In this document: positions 44,829-54,072 of the stretch, piece by piece
Position numbering within the stretch: the first letter of the stretch is position 1
Layout: each line of letters starts with the position of its first letter
Assembly: GCA_963744345.1 (NCBI GenBank)
Contig: CAVUTD010000021.1
Coordinates: forward strand, 124,001 to 188,000
Reading direction: 5' to 3'
From: DASTFP01 sp963744345
GTDB taxonomy: Bacteria > Verrucomicrobiota > Verrucomicrobiia > Chthoniobacterales > Terrimicrobiaceae
DNA length: 64,000 nucleotides
Program-made: the position numbers and the translations under genes
Notes under the pieces: model-generated
Told to the model about the DNA's origin: nothing
Database searches by the model: none
The model's input: the letters and a program-made list of their open reading frames with translations, nothing else

Positions 44829-45670
44829 ATGCCTGTGTGGCCGGGGAAATCGTATCCATTAGGCGCGAAGGTTTCCCATGAGGGCACGGATCTCGCCGTC
44901 TTCTCGGAGAATGCTGCAGGCGTGGAGCTGTGCTTGTTCTATCACCCGGAGGATGCGCAAGAGCGCGCGCGCATCCGAATGGCAGAGGTCACTGACACCG
45001 TGTGGCACTGTTTTCTTCCGAGGGTGAGCACCGGTCAGCTCTACGGATATCGAATGTACGGCGAATATGAGCCCACGGACGGGTATCGCTACAATGAATT
45101 CAAGCTCCTTATTGATCCTTATGCGCGAGCCGTCGCCGGTTTGATCCGTTGGAGCGAGGTAATGTTCGCCTACACTATTGGCGCAGAGGACGCCGACCTA
45201 AAGAATGATGAGTGCGATAACGCCGCCGGGCTGCCGAAATCGGTCGTCGTAAACGACGAGTTCATTGAGCGGGAGACAAGAATCCCGATATTCCGCTTGC
45301 CGATCCATTATTTACGAGGTGCATGTGAGAGGCTTCTCAAGGCGCTGCCCGCATATTCCAGAGCAGATCCGCGGGAGCTACGCCGCACTAGGGAGCGAGT
45401 TTGCCATCCAGTATTTCAGAGATCTTGGAGTGACCGCCGTTGATCTTTAATGCGCATCATCAAAAAGTCACGTTTCATCTCCCAAGGATAAGAGGGAGCC
45501 GGGCAGCATGGGAGCTTATTCTTGAACCGGAAACGAACTGGGATTTCTGGGGCAAAGAGTGCATTATCCGGCAGCCGCAACAATCCATCTCCTTAAAAGG
45601 TCACTCATTGTTTTGCGGCAGCGGAGTGGTGCGCCACGGCAAGAAGCTGCATGGCCACTCGCACCGTTGA
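44829..45670 (+). pseudogene. Glycogen debranching enzyme (GlgX/TreX-type) with the catalytic core deleted
   Basis: The first 160 residues are a normal CBM48/GlgX start (PVWPGKSYPLGAKVSHEGTD, GYRMYGEYEPTDGYRYNEFK). Around 45270-45310 two frameshifts occur: GDKNPDIPLAD and SIIYEVHVRGF are read from other frames. At FRDLGVTAVDL the sequence jumps, near 45437, straight to the family's end, IFNAHHQKVTFHLP and WELILEP. The whole GH13 barrel, about 390 residues, is missing. The gene is dead. It follows the TreS fusion with its damaged active site, so the local glycogen/trehalose pathway seems to be decaying. Confidence 0.82.
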
Positions 45671-45858
45671 GCGTGAGCGTTCGTCCGCGAAGTTCTTGGA
45701 TCCACGCGAGGAGCTTTGTGACAATACAACTCTCCCGTCTTCGCATCTACCCTACGCTTACCGGACAAAAGAGGCGGGCTTCTACCGAATTCGAAGAAAC
45801 CTTAGATTTGGCGGGTCAACTTAATTATCAGCCGCCATAGCCAAGTCGCAATTTGCGC

Positions 45859-46044
45859 TCAATAAACCGTCCTCTCCACCGTTGTCGTAGTCACAGGCAC
45901 CACGGTGGTCGGCGGAGTCACGGTAGTTGTTGTTGTCGTCGTAGGCTCAACATCTCGTCTTACAGTTATGCAGCCGCTCAGGCATGCGACCAATCCGAAA
46001 GCGACGAGATAAGTCAATCGGTATTTGCGATTATTATGCTTCAT
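45859..46044 (-). CDS. Small Thr-rich lipoprotein
   Basis: 61 residues. Lipoprotein signal LTYLVAFGLVACLSGC, then a Thr/Val/Pro-rich mature tail (TTTTTTTVTPPTTVVPVTTTTV). There is no domain; such peptides may be envelope spacers. Not in an evident operon. Confidence 0.6.
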   Translation of the reverse strand: MKHNNRKYRLTYLVAFGLVACLSGCITVRRDVEPTTTTTTTVTPPTTVVPVTTTTVERTVY

Positions 46045-46095
46045 TAGCTTAGTTTTATTTACTTGTCGTTGGGAATACCGGCAGTGCTCTCGCCA

Positions 46096-46971
46096 CTACG
46101 AGCCTTCCTCGGCATTCAAGGGTGAAATCCTGACAGTGACGCTCATTCCCAGATAGCTGCTCGCTGGTCCGGAATAAGCGCCGGTTATCGGCATGACGCC
46201 GCGCGGGTGAGAGCTTACTCCGGAGACGATGTGTTTGTCGGAGGTTTCCTCCCCAAGGGTGGGATCGCACCCGAACCAGCCATGCTCAGGGAAATAAACT
46301 TCCGTCCAGGCGTGAGTGGAGGCACGCCCGGCGAGAGCGGCGGGATTGTCGAGATATCCGCTCGCAAAGCGACTTGCCAAGCCCAACGTTCGAGCAATTT
46401 CGAGCAGCAACGTAGCCATGTCCCGGCAGGAACCCGATCCGACTTTGAGGGTCTCAAGCGGACTTTGGACGCCTCGATCCTCACGTCGGCGGTAGCGGAT
46501 GAAACCATGAATCCATTCGTTGATTCTTTGAAGGAGATGGACAGCATTGTCGCCAGGCTGCGGAGCGAACGTTTGCATTGTCCAGTCGTGCAAGGTGGCG
46601 CCCTCGTCTCGGAAGACGAGTTGAAGGTACCCACTCGCGACCGGATCTTCAAGGCTCGAATAATGAACCGGAAATTTTACAGGAAGCATATCCAAGAGAC
46701 TACGATGCGAGACGTGGTCGCGACGAGACACGACCGCCTCGGTTGAAAACTCCAGTAAATCTGCGGGTTCCGAAAAGGAGGCAAGAGCGATGGAGTTCCC
46801 GAAAATGTCCCGGTGCCAGCTTATCGCGCCCGCTGGACTGATTCGAAGTGAGAGATTTTGTACTTGAATGTCATGTCCTTCCCGAGGTCGCACAACCAGC
46901 CGATGAATTCCAAACGTGACAGGCTCAGCGTAGCGATAGGTGGTATTATGAGCGATCCTGATTCGGCTCAT
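46096..46971 (-). CDS. Transglutaminase-like (bacterial N-terminal domain) protein
   Basis: 291 residues, cytoplasmic. Amino-terminal beta domain (HNTTYRYAEPVTFGIHRLVV), then a papain-like transglutaminase core with Cys in GSGSCRDMATLL, His in STHAWTEVYFP and Asp in FGCDPTLGE, so the triad is intact. The family hydrolyses or rearranges isopeptide/amide bonds, and its members often occur with alpha-E proteins and circularly permuted ATP-grasp genes. No such partners are here. Confidence 0.85.
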   Translation of the reverse strand: MSRIRIAHNTTYRYAEPVTFGIHRLVVRPREGHDIQVQNLSLRISPAGAISWHRDIFGNSIALASFSEPADLLEFSTEAVVSRRDHVSHRSLLDMLPVKFPVHYSSLEDPVASGYLQLVFRDEGATLHDWTMQTFAPQPGDNAVHLLQRINEWIHGFIRYRRREDRGVQSPLETLKVGSGSCRDMATLLLEIARTLGLASRFASGYLDNPAALAGRASTHAWTEVYFPEHGWFGCDPTLGEETSDKHIVSGVSSHPRGVMPITGAYSGPASSYLGMSVTVRISPLNAEEGS

Positions 46972-47353
46972 TGCTTATTCTTACCATGGTCAGACACAAT
47001 TCCACGCCTTGTCCAGTTCGAGAATGACTTTGCCTGGCTTTATCGAGTTGAAACTCCTGTAATTTCCAAGAGACATCCGGCGCATCATTTCGAGCGGGCA
47101 CGTTCATTTCGGCGGAAGCGCACGGCACCAGGTCAACCTCTAACGCCAACCGCCTCCGGATAGCCATGAGTATCTCTTGATTCGCATGCGTATCCTGTGA
47201 GGCACCCGGCAGAAATTGTCAACGCGACAAAAGCGCCCCACCATCTGCAACTTACGTGCTTGGCGAGCTAATCAATGGCGCCTCTAGCAGGTGTTGAGAA
47301 CCCGCAGTGCCACCAGTCAACAAGATGATGAATTACCCTGTTTTCTCTCGGCG
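46972..47353. other. Gene-poor stretch
   Basis: No gene seen on either strand beyond short overlapping frames. Confidence 0.4.
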
Positions 47354-47506
47354 CTAGAGCCGACCCATCAGAACGAGAATCAAGAGGATCACGAGAATCA
47401 AACCCAAGGCGCCGCTTGGAAAGTAGCCCCATCCGCTGCTATGGGGCCACGTCGGTAGTGCACCAATTAGGAGGATGATTAGGATAATTAGAAGTATAAG
47501 GTTCAT
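47354..47506 (-). CDS. DUF3309-type tiny membrane protein
   Basis: 50 residues: two hydrophobic helices (NLILLIILIILLIGALPTW and LGLILVILLILVLMGRL) joined by PHSSGWGYFPSG. The GALPTWP-S-GWGY-PSG pattern is that of the DUF3309 family of stress-associated two-helix peptides, whose function is unknown. No clear ribosome binding site. Confidence 0.75.
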   Translation of the reverse strand: MNLILLIILIILLIGALPTWPHSSGWGYFPSGALGLILVILLILVLMGRL

Positions 47507-47593
47507 GATAATGTTGTGCTAAGATCGATTCGCTTGCCGGGACAAGATTGGGCGCATGCGAGCGAGCGATCGAGCAGATCCGAATCGCCGGGA

Positions 47594-47812
47594 TCAAGCA
47601 GAGCCTTTTCTCATGGCAGCAATCACAATCCCCGCTCCGGCGACAAAAATTACCGCTCCAAGGATCGGCGAAATTGGGATGGTTTCCTTGGTTTCCGTAA
47701 CCGCTTCGATCGGTCCGATGTCTAGCACCTTCTCCTTCTTCGTAAACGTCACATAGGGCAGGGCAAGAGTAAGTAGACCGATAACAATTAGAATGATCCC
47801 GAGGATTCGCAT
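47594..47812 (-). CDS. DUF3185-like small membrane protein
   Basis: 72 residues with two transmembrane helices (ILGIILIVIGLLTLALPYV and ISPILGAVIFVAGAGIVIAA) and a short loop (KKEKVLDIGPIEAVTE). This layout is like DUF3185 proteins, uncharacterised. It lies near the DUF3309 gene in the same direction and the two may share a stress regulon, possibly that of the sigma factor on the other side. Confidence 0.7.
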   Translation of the reverse strand: MRILGIILIVIGLLTLALPYVTFTKKEKVLDIGPIEAVTETKETIPISPILGAVIFVAGAGIVIAAMRKGSA

Positions 47813-48094
47813 TGATCCAAAATTAGCTGGCTAATCGGTTTTTGAAAGCACAATTGTGCTGAGCAATGCAGCGTCCTCACGAAAGAAAAGTTTGTTCGGC
47901 TTGGGCTCGCTATTTCCGTGTCACGAACTTGTCCGCTCGACTTAGGCGAAGGGAGGACTCCTACCTTCCCCCTACCTAACCCTAGGGGGAGCCCCGAGTG
48001 CGTAAGTTTTTCTCTGATGCTTCCGTCGCTAAGTGCACTGATTGGGAAGGAGGCTCGCTTCGAGTACCGTGCACTGTCGAAACCCACCTCAATT

Positions 48095-48697
48095 ATGGAA
48101 ATGACTTTAGACAACGAAGCTCTCCTCCTCGAAGACCAGGAACTAATGGACGGGGTTCTGTGCCGATTGCCAGAAGCGCTCGAACGCCTCTACAAGCGTT
48201 ACAAGGTCGCGTTGAAATCGATCATCATGCAAGTTCTCCATGATGAAACTGAAGCGGATGATGTGCTTCAGGAAGTCTTTCTCCAGGTGTGGGATCGGGC
48301 GCCTAACTATTCCTCAAGGAAGGGAAAGCTAATGAGTTGGCTTTGCACGCTCGCGAGGCGCCGCGCCATCGATCGCCTGCGCCAACAGAGTGCTTATAGA
48401 AGGGCTACCGATCGTTACGAAGTATCCTGTATGCATGCCGGCAAGGGGATGAACGAATCGCATACAGTCGAATGCCAGGCGTTTCGTGACGATCTTCGTT
48501 CGTTATTATGTCAGCATCTCATCGGTTTGCCCCCGACACAGCAGGAGGTCATTCGCCTGGCATTCTTCGAGGAGAAGAGCCAGCGTGAGATCTCCGCGCT
48601 GACGCAAACTCCGCTTGGCACCGTTAAAACGCGCATCGAGCTGGGAATTAAGAAGCTTTCGCATTCCTTAGGAGGGTCGCGCGAGAAGGTCGCCTAA
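48095..48697 (+). CDS. ECF-type RNA polymerase sigma factor
   Basis: About 200 residues. Region 2 includes DDVLQEVFLQVWDRAPNY and WLCTLARRRAIDRLR; region 4 includes LPPTQQEVIRLAFFEEKSQR and TPLGTVKTRIELGIKKL. Similar to SigK-like ECF factors. The start was placed at MEMTLDNEA because upstream in-frame sequence is not protein-like. No anti-sigma gene follows; downstream comes a convergent sigma/anti-sigma/PDZ operon. Confidence 0.85.
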   Translation: MEMTLDNEALLLEDQELMDGVLCRLPEALERLYKRYKVALKSIIMQVLHDETEADDVLQEVFLQVWDRAPNYSSRKGKLMSWLCTLARRRAIDRLRQQSAYRRATDRYEVSCMHAGKGMNESHTVECQAFRDDLRSLLCQHLIGLPPTQQEVIRLAFFEEKSQREISALTQTPLGTVKTRIELGIKKLSHSLGGSREKVA

Positions 48698-48835
48698 AAT
48701 TTACACCGTCATTTGAAAGCAAGAGCTCCGCTCCCCTAGATAGCTAGCGGGGAGGCACGATGGCGCAGCGGAGGTGCGAAACGGCGGCCGCAACGAAGTT
48801 TGTCGAACTATGAGGTGAGAGCTGGGGATCAAGCC

Positions 48836-49891
48836 TCACTCGAGTCTAAGATTTTCGGGGAGGAAAGCTGGGGCGATGGCGCGGAGCTCAGACAACCCGC
48901 TGGCGGGGTAAAAGGAGCTATTGCTTATCGGGTGTTTAACTGGACGAACCTCGATGGAGAGCACCTCTCCACCTCGTTCGATCACCACGGGAACCTTGTC
49001 GCCGGCGGTCAGAAAGAACGAGGCATCAATAACGTCCTCCGCATTCGCGATCTGCACGCCTCCGATTTTGGACACAATGTCGCCCTCCTTCAAGCCAGCT
49101 TGAAGCGCCGGGGAGTCGGAACCAACCTCCGCAATTCGAACTAGTGAGCTCCCATCCGATTTCTTCTCATCCTCAACGTTGGCACCTACCCAGCCGTGCC
49201 TCGGTTCACCGAATCGGATGTAGTCGATGCGAATTTTTTCTGCCGCTTCTATCGGCAAAGCATAGCATGCTCCCCCGCCTTCGATGCCGGAAATGATAAT
49301 TCCTACAGCCTCTCCCTTGAGGTTCATCAAGGGGGCGCCTCCAAAACCTGGCTCGACAGGAATGACTGCACGGATGTGGGTCGTCATGAAATACCGATCA
49401 AGAAACTGACGGTCGAATCCCCCAACGATCCCAAAGCTGGGCGTGGCGGCTAAATTCACCGGGAAGCCGATCGCCATGACTGGCGAAGCAACGGAAAGTT
49501 GTTTGGAATTGCCGATCGGAATAAAAGGAGAATTATAGTCGACCTTTAAAAGAGCTATTCCGCTGCGAGGATCGGACACGAGCAGCTTTGCGGGAATTTT
49601 CCGATCCCCATGCATGACGAAAATCTCCTCTGCATTGGCGACAACATAGGAGAGAGTGTAAATCGTCCCAGCGGGATCGGCGAAAAATCCCGTGCCGCTG
49701 AGCTTTCCATGCCGATCGTATGCCTCCACGCGAACCGTAGAGCTACGACGTTCGTCGAAGAGCCGCCGAACTTCGGAGGAGATTTTCTCGCCAAGATTGT
49801 CTTCTGCCCGCGGCGAGACTGCCAGCGCCAGAAGAAAAAGGACTGAGGTGAGCCTTCCGTCGAGAAGGCTAGAAACTGAGCGGCTGCTCAT
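48836..49891 (-). CDS. HtrA/DegS-like pseudo-protease with PDZ domain
   Basis: 351 residues. A signal or anchor at 12-28 and a trypsin-like fold from 50 to 210. A PDZ domain spans about 235-325 (AEVGSDSPALQAGLKEGDIV). In active HtrA proteins the triad is His in TNxHVV, Asp in SDIALL and Ser in GNSGGPL. Here these read TLSYVV (Tyr82), SGIALL (Gly111) and GFGGAPL (Gly184), so all three are gone while the fold is kept. It is the third gene of the sigma/anti-sigma operon, overlapping the anti-sigma gene by 23 bases. It probably works as a sensor or binding protein, not a protease. Confidence 0.85.
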   Translation of the reverse strand: MSSRSVSSLLDGRLTSVLFLLALAVSPRAEDNLGEKISSEVRRLFDERRSSTVRVEAYDRHGKLSGTGFFADPAGTIYTLSYVVANAEEIFVMHGDRKIPAKLLVSDPRSGIALLKVDYNSPFIPIGNSKQLSVASPVMAIGFPVNLAATPSFGIVGGFDRQFLDRYFMTTHIRAVIPVEPGFGGAPLMNLKGEAVGIIISGIEGGGACYALPIEAAEKIRIDYIRFGEPRHGWVGANVEDEKKSDGSSLVRIAEVGSDSPALQAGLKEGDIVSKIGGVQIANAEDVIDASFFLTAGDKVPVVIERGGEVLSIEVRPVKHPISNSSFYPASGLSELRAIAPAFLPENLRLE

Positions 49892-50297
49892 TGCTCACGG
49901 GTCTGGACTGAAGGACGTAGTGGGACGGTAGCGATCCACCGCTGCGTGCAGAGACCGGAAGCGTATCCGTAATTGTGACAGGCTTGGAAGCTGTGAGCGA
50001 GAGAGATGCGCGGGAACCATCAACCCGAGCGATTATTCCTGCTGGCTGCCGGGTCAGGATGAGGCTTGAGGCGACCGCGGCAATCATGAGGATCGCCGCA
50101 TAGGCAATCCGTGGAACCCGAAAGGTTGGGGCGATGGATGCAAGCCGTTCCCAAAGCAAAGCCCATGATGGGCGACGAAGAGCTTCGGTTCGCTGGCGGC
50201 GCTGAAATTCACGTAGAAAATCCTCGAAGTATCCGGGGGGCGGTTGCTCATAACGCTTCAAGCGCAAGAGCTTCGATAGATTCACGTCTTTATCCAT
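49869..50297 (-). CDS. Single-pass membrane anti-sigma-like protein
   Basis: 142 residues: an amino-terminal cytoplasmic part with LLRLKRYEQPPPGYFEDFLR, then a transmembrane helix (IAYAAILMIAAVASSLIL, about 64-81) and an outer segment of 60 residues. It has no zinc anti-sigma motif. Position directly after the ECF sigma gene (nine bases between) and before the PDZ gene makes it the likely membrane-bound partner of that sigma factor. Function is inferred from context. Confidence 0.7.
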   Translation of the reverse strand: MDKDVNLSKLLRLKRYEQPPPGYFEDFLREFQRRQRTEALRRPSWALLWERLASIAPTFRVPRIAYAAILMIAAVASSLILTRQPAGIIARVDGSRASLSLTASKPVTITDTLPVSARSGGSLPSHYVLQSRPVSNEQPLSF

Positions 50298-50306
50298 ACC
50301 GTGGAA

Positions 50307-50894
50307 TTACTGCTTGATAAACTCTTCAAGATAACTTTGCAACTGCCGGTGAGCATAAAATAACCTCGACCGCACGGTGCCCTCCGAGATGCCAAGAATC
50401 TTGGCAATCTCTGCGTGAGGCATTCCTTGAATATCGAACATGGTGACAACCGCTCTATGTTCGTGAGACAGCTTCTGTAATGCCTCGTTCAATCTTTGTT
50501 GAAGTTCGGAAAGATTGGCATCATTGCGGGGATCGCCCCCGGTAGTAGCTTCGATGAAATCCGGATCGTTCTGAATCCCTGCATCCAGATCATCTAGACT
50601 CATTGAGTGACGGCGCCCCCGTTTCTTCACGAAGTTGATGGTCATGTTTACGGCGATGGAATGCATCCACGTATAGAAGCTCGATTTTCCGCGGAAGCCA
50701 TTAATAGAACGGTAGGCTTTGGCGAAGACTTCTTGGAGCAGATCGTTGGTGTCTTCGTGATTGGAAGTCATATTATAGATGAGTCCATAAAGCCGCGGGC
50801 TATAGCGCACGACGAGCTCGTCAAAGGCCTCAGGGTCCCCGGCCTTTGTGCGGGAAACCAATTCGTCATCGTTTGATTCCGGGGCTTCGTCCAT
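50307..50894 (-). CDS. ECF RNA polymerase sigma factor (RpoE-like)
   Basis: 195 residues. Region 2: AFDELVVRYSPRLYGLIYNM, DLLQEVFAKAYRSINGF, FYTWMHSIAVNMTINFVKKR. Region 4: LSHEHRAVVTMFDIQGMPHA, EIAKILGISEGTVRSRLFYA. First gene of the sigma - membrane protein - PDZ operon, a layout parallel to rpoE-rseA-degS, so it likely answers envelope stress. Confidence 0.92.
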   Translation of the reverse strand: MDEAPESNDDELVSRTKAGDPEAFDELVVRYSPRLYGLIYNMTSNHEDTNDLLQEVFAKAYRSINGFRGKSSFYTWMHSIAVNMTINFVKKRGRRHSMSLDDLDAGIQNDPDFIEATTGGDPRNDANLSELQQRLNEALQKLSHEHRAVVTMFDIQGMPHAEIAKILGISEGTVRSRLFYAHRQLQSYLEEFIKQ

Positions 50895-51025
50895 TCGGAA
50901 AAGCCCGCACGATTATCAGAAAATAGTGATGGTGACCAGTGACTGGTTGTGAGATCGACGGTGTCCGCCGAATCGCCAATTAGGATCGCCATCAGAGACC
51001 GGAGGTGAACTTGGCATGTTTCTTT

Positions 51026-51961
51026 TCAGGAATGTCCCCGTTCGATTGTCTTCAAACGTTCGTACAAGCGCTCCACGTTGGGAAGCAGGAGGCCCGCCTT
51101 CCTGGCGCGCCTGAGCGGTTCTCCCCAGATGGCTTCGATTTCCAATTCCTTGCCTGCGAGCCAATCCACCAGGGTTGATGGCTGATAGGCGCCCATAGGG
51201 TAGGTCCTTTCGATCTGAAGCTCTGCATATTCCTTCTCGATCGGATAACCAAGGGCACAAGCGGCAGCAATTGTCTCCTCCATCAGCGCCCGACATTGCG
51301 CGTGGTGAGCGGGGTCGGCAAGAATCCTGTCCACGGTGAGCCCGCCTTCCGCCACAGCCATGCCGTTAAAGGGGATGTTCCAAACAAGCTTTCGCCAGCG
51401 CGCCGCGGGGAGTTCGTCGACCACCTTGGCATCAATCCCACTCTGGCTAAAGGCATTTACGATTAGACTCGTGCGCGGGAGGGGAGAACCGGCGAATTCG
51501 CCGATAAGAATCATGCCGTGACCGAAATGGTCTACACTTGCTGGTGTGCGCCGAGTCAGACAGACGAAACATAAACCGCCGAGAACACGACATGCCCCGT
51601 AGGAATTAGCGAGATATTCCTCATTGCCGAGACCATTCTGCAAGGTCAGGAGCATGGTATCGTGGTGAAGCAGAGGAGGGAGCAGCTTATCCAGGAAGCC
51701 ATTGGAGGTTGCTTTCAAAGCGATAATGACAAGGTCACATGGGCCAATCTCGTGAACATCGCGATAAATATTCGGATGTTCGAGACGAGCTTCTTGACTT
51801 GCGCCGCTGTGAATGCGGATACCCTTTTCGCGAGCTTCGGCGAAGCCTCCGCGCAGGAGAAAGTGCACGTCCGCTCCCCGCGCCGCAAGCCTGCTACCGT
51901 AGAAGAGTCCCACGGATCCGGCCCCGACTATGGCAACCTTTCCCAAAGCTTTGGTGTTCAT
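51026..51961 (-). CDS. 2-dehydropantoate 2-reductase-like (PanE/ApbA) protein
   Basis: 311 residues. NADPH-binding start VAIVGAGSVGLFYGSRLA; the catalytic Lys is in WRKLVWNIPFNG and the conserved region LLTLQNGLGNEE follows the Rossmann part. The enzyme would reduce ketopantoate in coenzyme A synthesis, but the family also has members acting on other 2-oxo acids. Start chosen at MNTKALGK, with GGAGAA nine bases ahead, instead of one 87 bases upstream. Confidence 0.82.
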   Translation of the reverse strand: MNTKALGKVAIVGAGSVGLFYGSRLAARGADVHFLLRGGFAEAREKGIRIHSGASQEARLEHPNIYRDVHEIGPCDLVIIALKATSNGFLDKLLPPLLHHDTMLLTLQNGLGNEEYLANSYGACRVLGGLCFVCLTRRTPASVDHFGHGMILIGEFAGSPLPRTSLIVNAFSQSGIDAKVVDELPAARWRKLVWNIPFNGMAVAEGGLTVDRILADPAHHAQCRALMEETIAAACALGYPIEKEYAELQIERTYPMGAYQPSTLVDWLAGKELEIEAIWGEPLRRARKAGLLLPNVERLYERLKTIERGHS

Positions 51962-52377
51962 GTCGAAAGCATTCTCCCCATTCGGAGGTCCAGACAGGCC
52001 GGCACGAAATATTTTACGCGCGCAATTAAGCCGCGAAAAGCCGCGCAAAAGTATCTCTCACGAACATTCCAAGGATCTCAATGTCGGGATTCGCGCACCC
52101 GCCATCTCCGCCTTCGTCTGCCCCGCCTGTCCACGGTAGGAAAGCCCCGGTTTTTGTCTGGAGACCGGTGGAGAGATCCGTTCCCGAACAGTTTGCGGAT
52201 GTGTGGCAGCGAGCCAACTGAATGCGGCGCACTCAGTGCGGTGAGACCCCACCAACGGGCAGGCTTGCATTTTTGTGCGGAGAAGAAACAGTAGTCATAG
52301 GTTGATGATCGCTTGTGAAGAGTTTCTCAAGTGGAGAGGCAGCCAATCTAGAAGAAAAAAGCACAGCAGTTAACGAG

Positions 52378-53625
52378 ATGCCAACAACAATCGAACACCT
52401 GGATACCCTGGCAAAGACGATCGAGCAGGTGCCTAAAGCGCAGGAGACGGCCGAGCTCCTGGGTGAGCAGCTTACGCTCAATATGGGGCCGTCACATCCT
52501 TCGACGCATGGTGTCTTGCGTGTCGTTTTGGATCTTGACGGTGAGGTGATCACCAAAGCCACGCCAGACATCGGCTATTTGCATCGTGGAGATGAAAAGA
52601 TTGCTGAGAACATGCAATACAATCAGTTCGTGCCTTATACTGACAGACTCGATTATTTGGCGCCGATCGCGAACAACGTGGCGTACGCGCTCGCGGTTGA
52701 AAAGCTGATGGGTTGGGAGCTTCCGCCCCGGGGAAAAGCGATTCGTGTGATTTGTTGCGAGCTGGCCAGAATATCGGCGCACATGCTGGGCATTGGGGCC
52801 ATGGCCATGGATATCGGCGCCGTTACCGTGTTCTTGTATACCTTTCTCGAGCGCGAAAAGATCTATAATTTGGTCGAATTGTTGAGCGGAGCACGCTTCA
52901 CCACAAGCTATACGCGGGTGGGAGGCCAGACGCGCGATTTGCCGGAAATTTTTCTCACGCAATTGCGTGAGTTCATCGCGGGCGTGAAACCAGCGATTGA
53001 GGAGGTCGACAAGCTCCTCACACGCAATCGAATTTTCTTCGATCGCTGCAAGGAGGTCGGAGTGATCACCAAAGAGGATGCGATTGCCTATGCGCTTTCA
53101 GGGCCCAATTTGCGTGGCTGCGGTGTCGAGCACGACCTGCGTCGCAAACACCCCTATCTGGATTATCAGAATTATGACTTTGAAATTCCCATAGGAAGTG
53201 TGGGAGATTGCTACGATCGCTATCTCGTTCGCATGGAAGAAATGCGACAAAGTGTGCGCATCCTGGAACAGGTGGAACAGAAGCTTCCCTCAGGGCCAAT
53301 CAATTATACCGATCCCAAGCAGACGCTACCGCCCAAAGTTGAGGTGCTCACAAAGATGGAGGAACTGATCCACCATTTCATCCTTGTCACCGAAGGGGTG
53401 GATGCGCCCACGGGAGAAGTTTACTTCGCAGCCGAAAATCCGAAGGGAGAACTCGGTTTTTACATCTGTAGCAAAGGAGGCGGAGTTCCGTATCGTCTAA
53501 AAATTCGGGCGCCGAGCTTTGTCAACCTTAGCATTCTTCCAAAGATTCTTCCCGGGCACTTGATCAGCGACGTCGTGACAATCCTTGGTTCATTCGACTT
53601 CGTCATGGGGGAGTGCGACAGGTGA
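52378..53625 (+). CDS. nuoD: NADH-quinone oxidoreductase subunit D (49-kDa)
   Basis: 415 residues of the peripheral arm of complex I, next to the quinone site. Signature LTLNMGPSHPSTHGVLRVV, then PDIGYLHRGDEK and GRxxxxxGGxxRD-like TSYTRVGGQTRD; the carboxyl end SFDFVMGECDR is complete. A GTG 63 bases upstream could add 21 residues; the ATG was preferred because related subunits begin 25-30 residues before the signature. No other nuo gene is adjacent, so it is separated from the operon or is a second copy. Confidence 0.92.
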   Translation: MPTTIEHLDTLAKTIEQVPKAQETAELLGEQLTLNMGPSHPSTHGVLRVVLDLDGEVITKATPDIGYLHRGDEKIAENMQYNQFVPYTDRLDYLAPIANNVAYALAVEKLMGWELPPRGKAIRVICCELARISAHMLGIGAMAMDIGAVTVFLYTFLEREKIYNLVELLSGARFTTSYTRVGGQTRDLPEIFLTQLREFIAGVKPAIEEVDKLLTRNRIFFDRCKEVGVITKEDAIAYALSGPNLRGCGVEHDLRRKHPYLDYQNYDFEIPIGSVGDCYDRYLVRMEEMRQSVRILEQVEQKLPSGPINYTDPKQTLPPKVEVLTKMEELIHHFILVTEGVDAPTGEVYFAAENPKGELGFYICSKGGGVPYRLKIRAPSFVNLSILPKILPGHLISDVVTILGSFDFVMGECDR

Positions 53626-53733
53626 GTGAAAGTACTCGCGGAACTCTGACTAAAACTTGCCTAGCCCATTCGGACGGGAAGTCCGGGGCTCATTAAGAGT
53701 AGTTTCAGGCGAGTTTTTATCGAGAAGCTCTTC

Positions 53734-54072
53734 TTATCCCGGAGGCCATTTCATGGCCCGCCCGCCGAGAAGGTGCACGTGAAGATGGGGGACGCTTTCG
53801 CCGGCATGGGCTCCGTGGTTGATCACGACACGATAACCTGTTTTCTCGATGCCCTCGCGCCTTGCAATGGAAGCCGCCGTGAGCATCAAGTGCCCGAGAA
53901 GCGCGGCGTGTTCTTCTCCGGCCTGACCAAGACGCGCGACCACCGTCCTCGGGATGATCAAGACATGAACAGGCGCTTGCGGATTGATATCCCGGATGCC
54001 AACGCATTGGCTGTCCTCGTGAATGATTTGGGCGGGGATCTCCCTGTTGATGATACGTTCAAAAAGTGTCAT
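53734..54072 (-). CDS. HIT-family nucleotide hydrolase
   Basis: 112 residues. FERIINREIPAQIIHED at the start and the catalytic triad HLHVHLLGG (His-x-His-x-His) at the end define a HINT-type nucleoside phosphoramidase. Its start overlaps the stop of the gene upstream as ATGA, so it is translated together with the ATP-cone-like protein and nrdR. Confidence 0.92.
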   Translation of the reverse strand: MTLFERIINREIPAQIIHEDSQCVGIRDINPQAPVHVLIIPRTVVARLGQAGEEHAALLGHLMLTAASIARREGIEKTGYRVVINHGAHAGESVPHLHVHLLGGRAMKWPPG

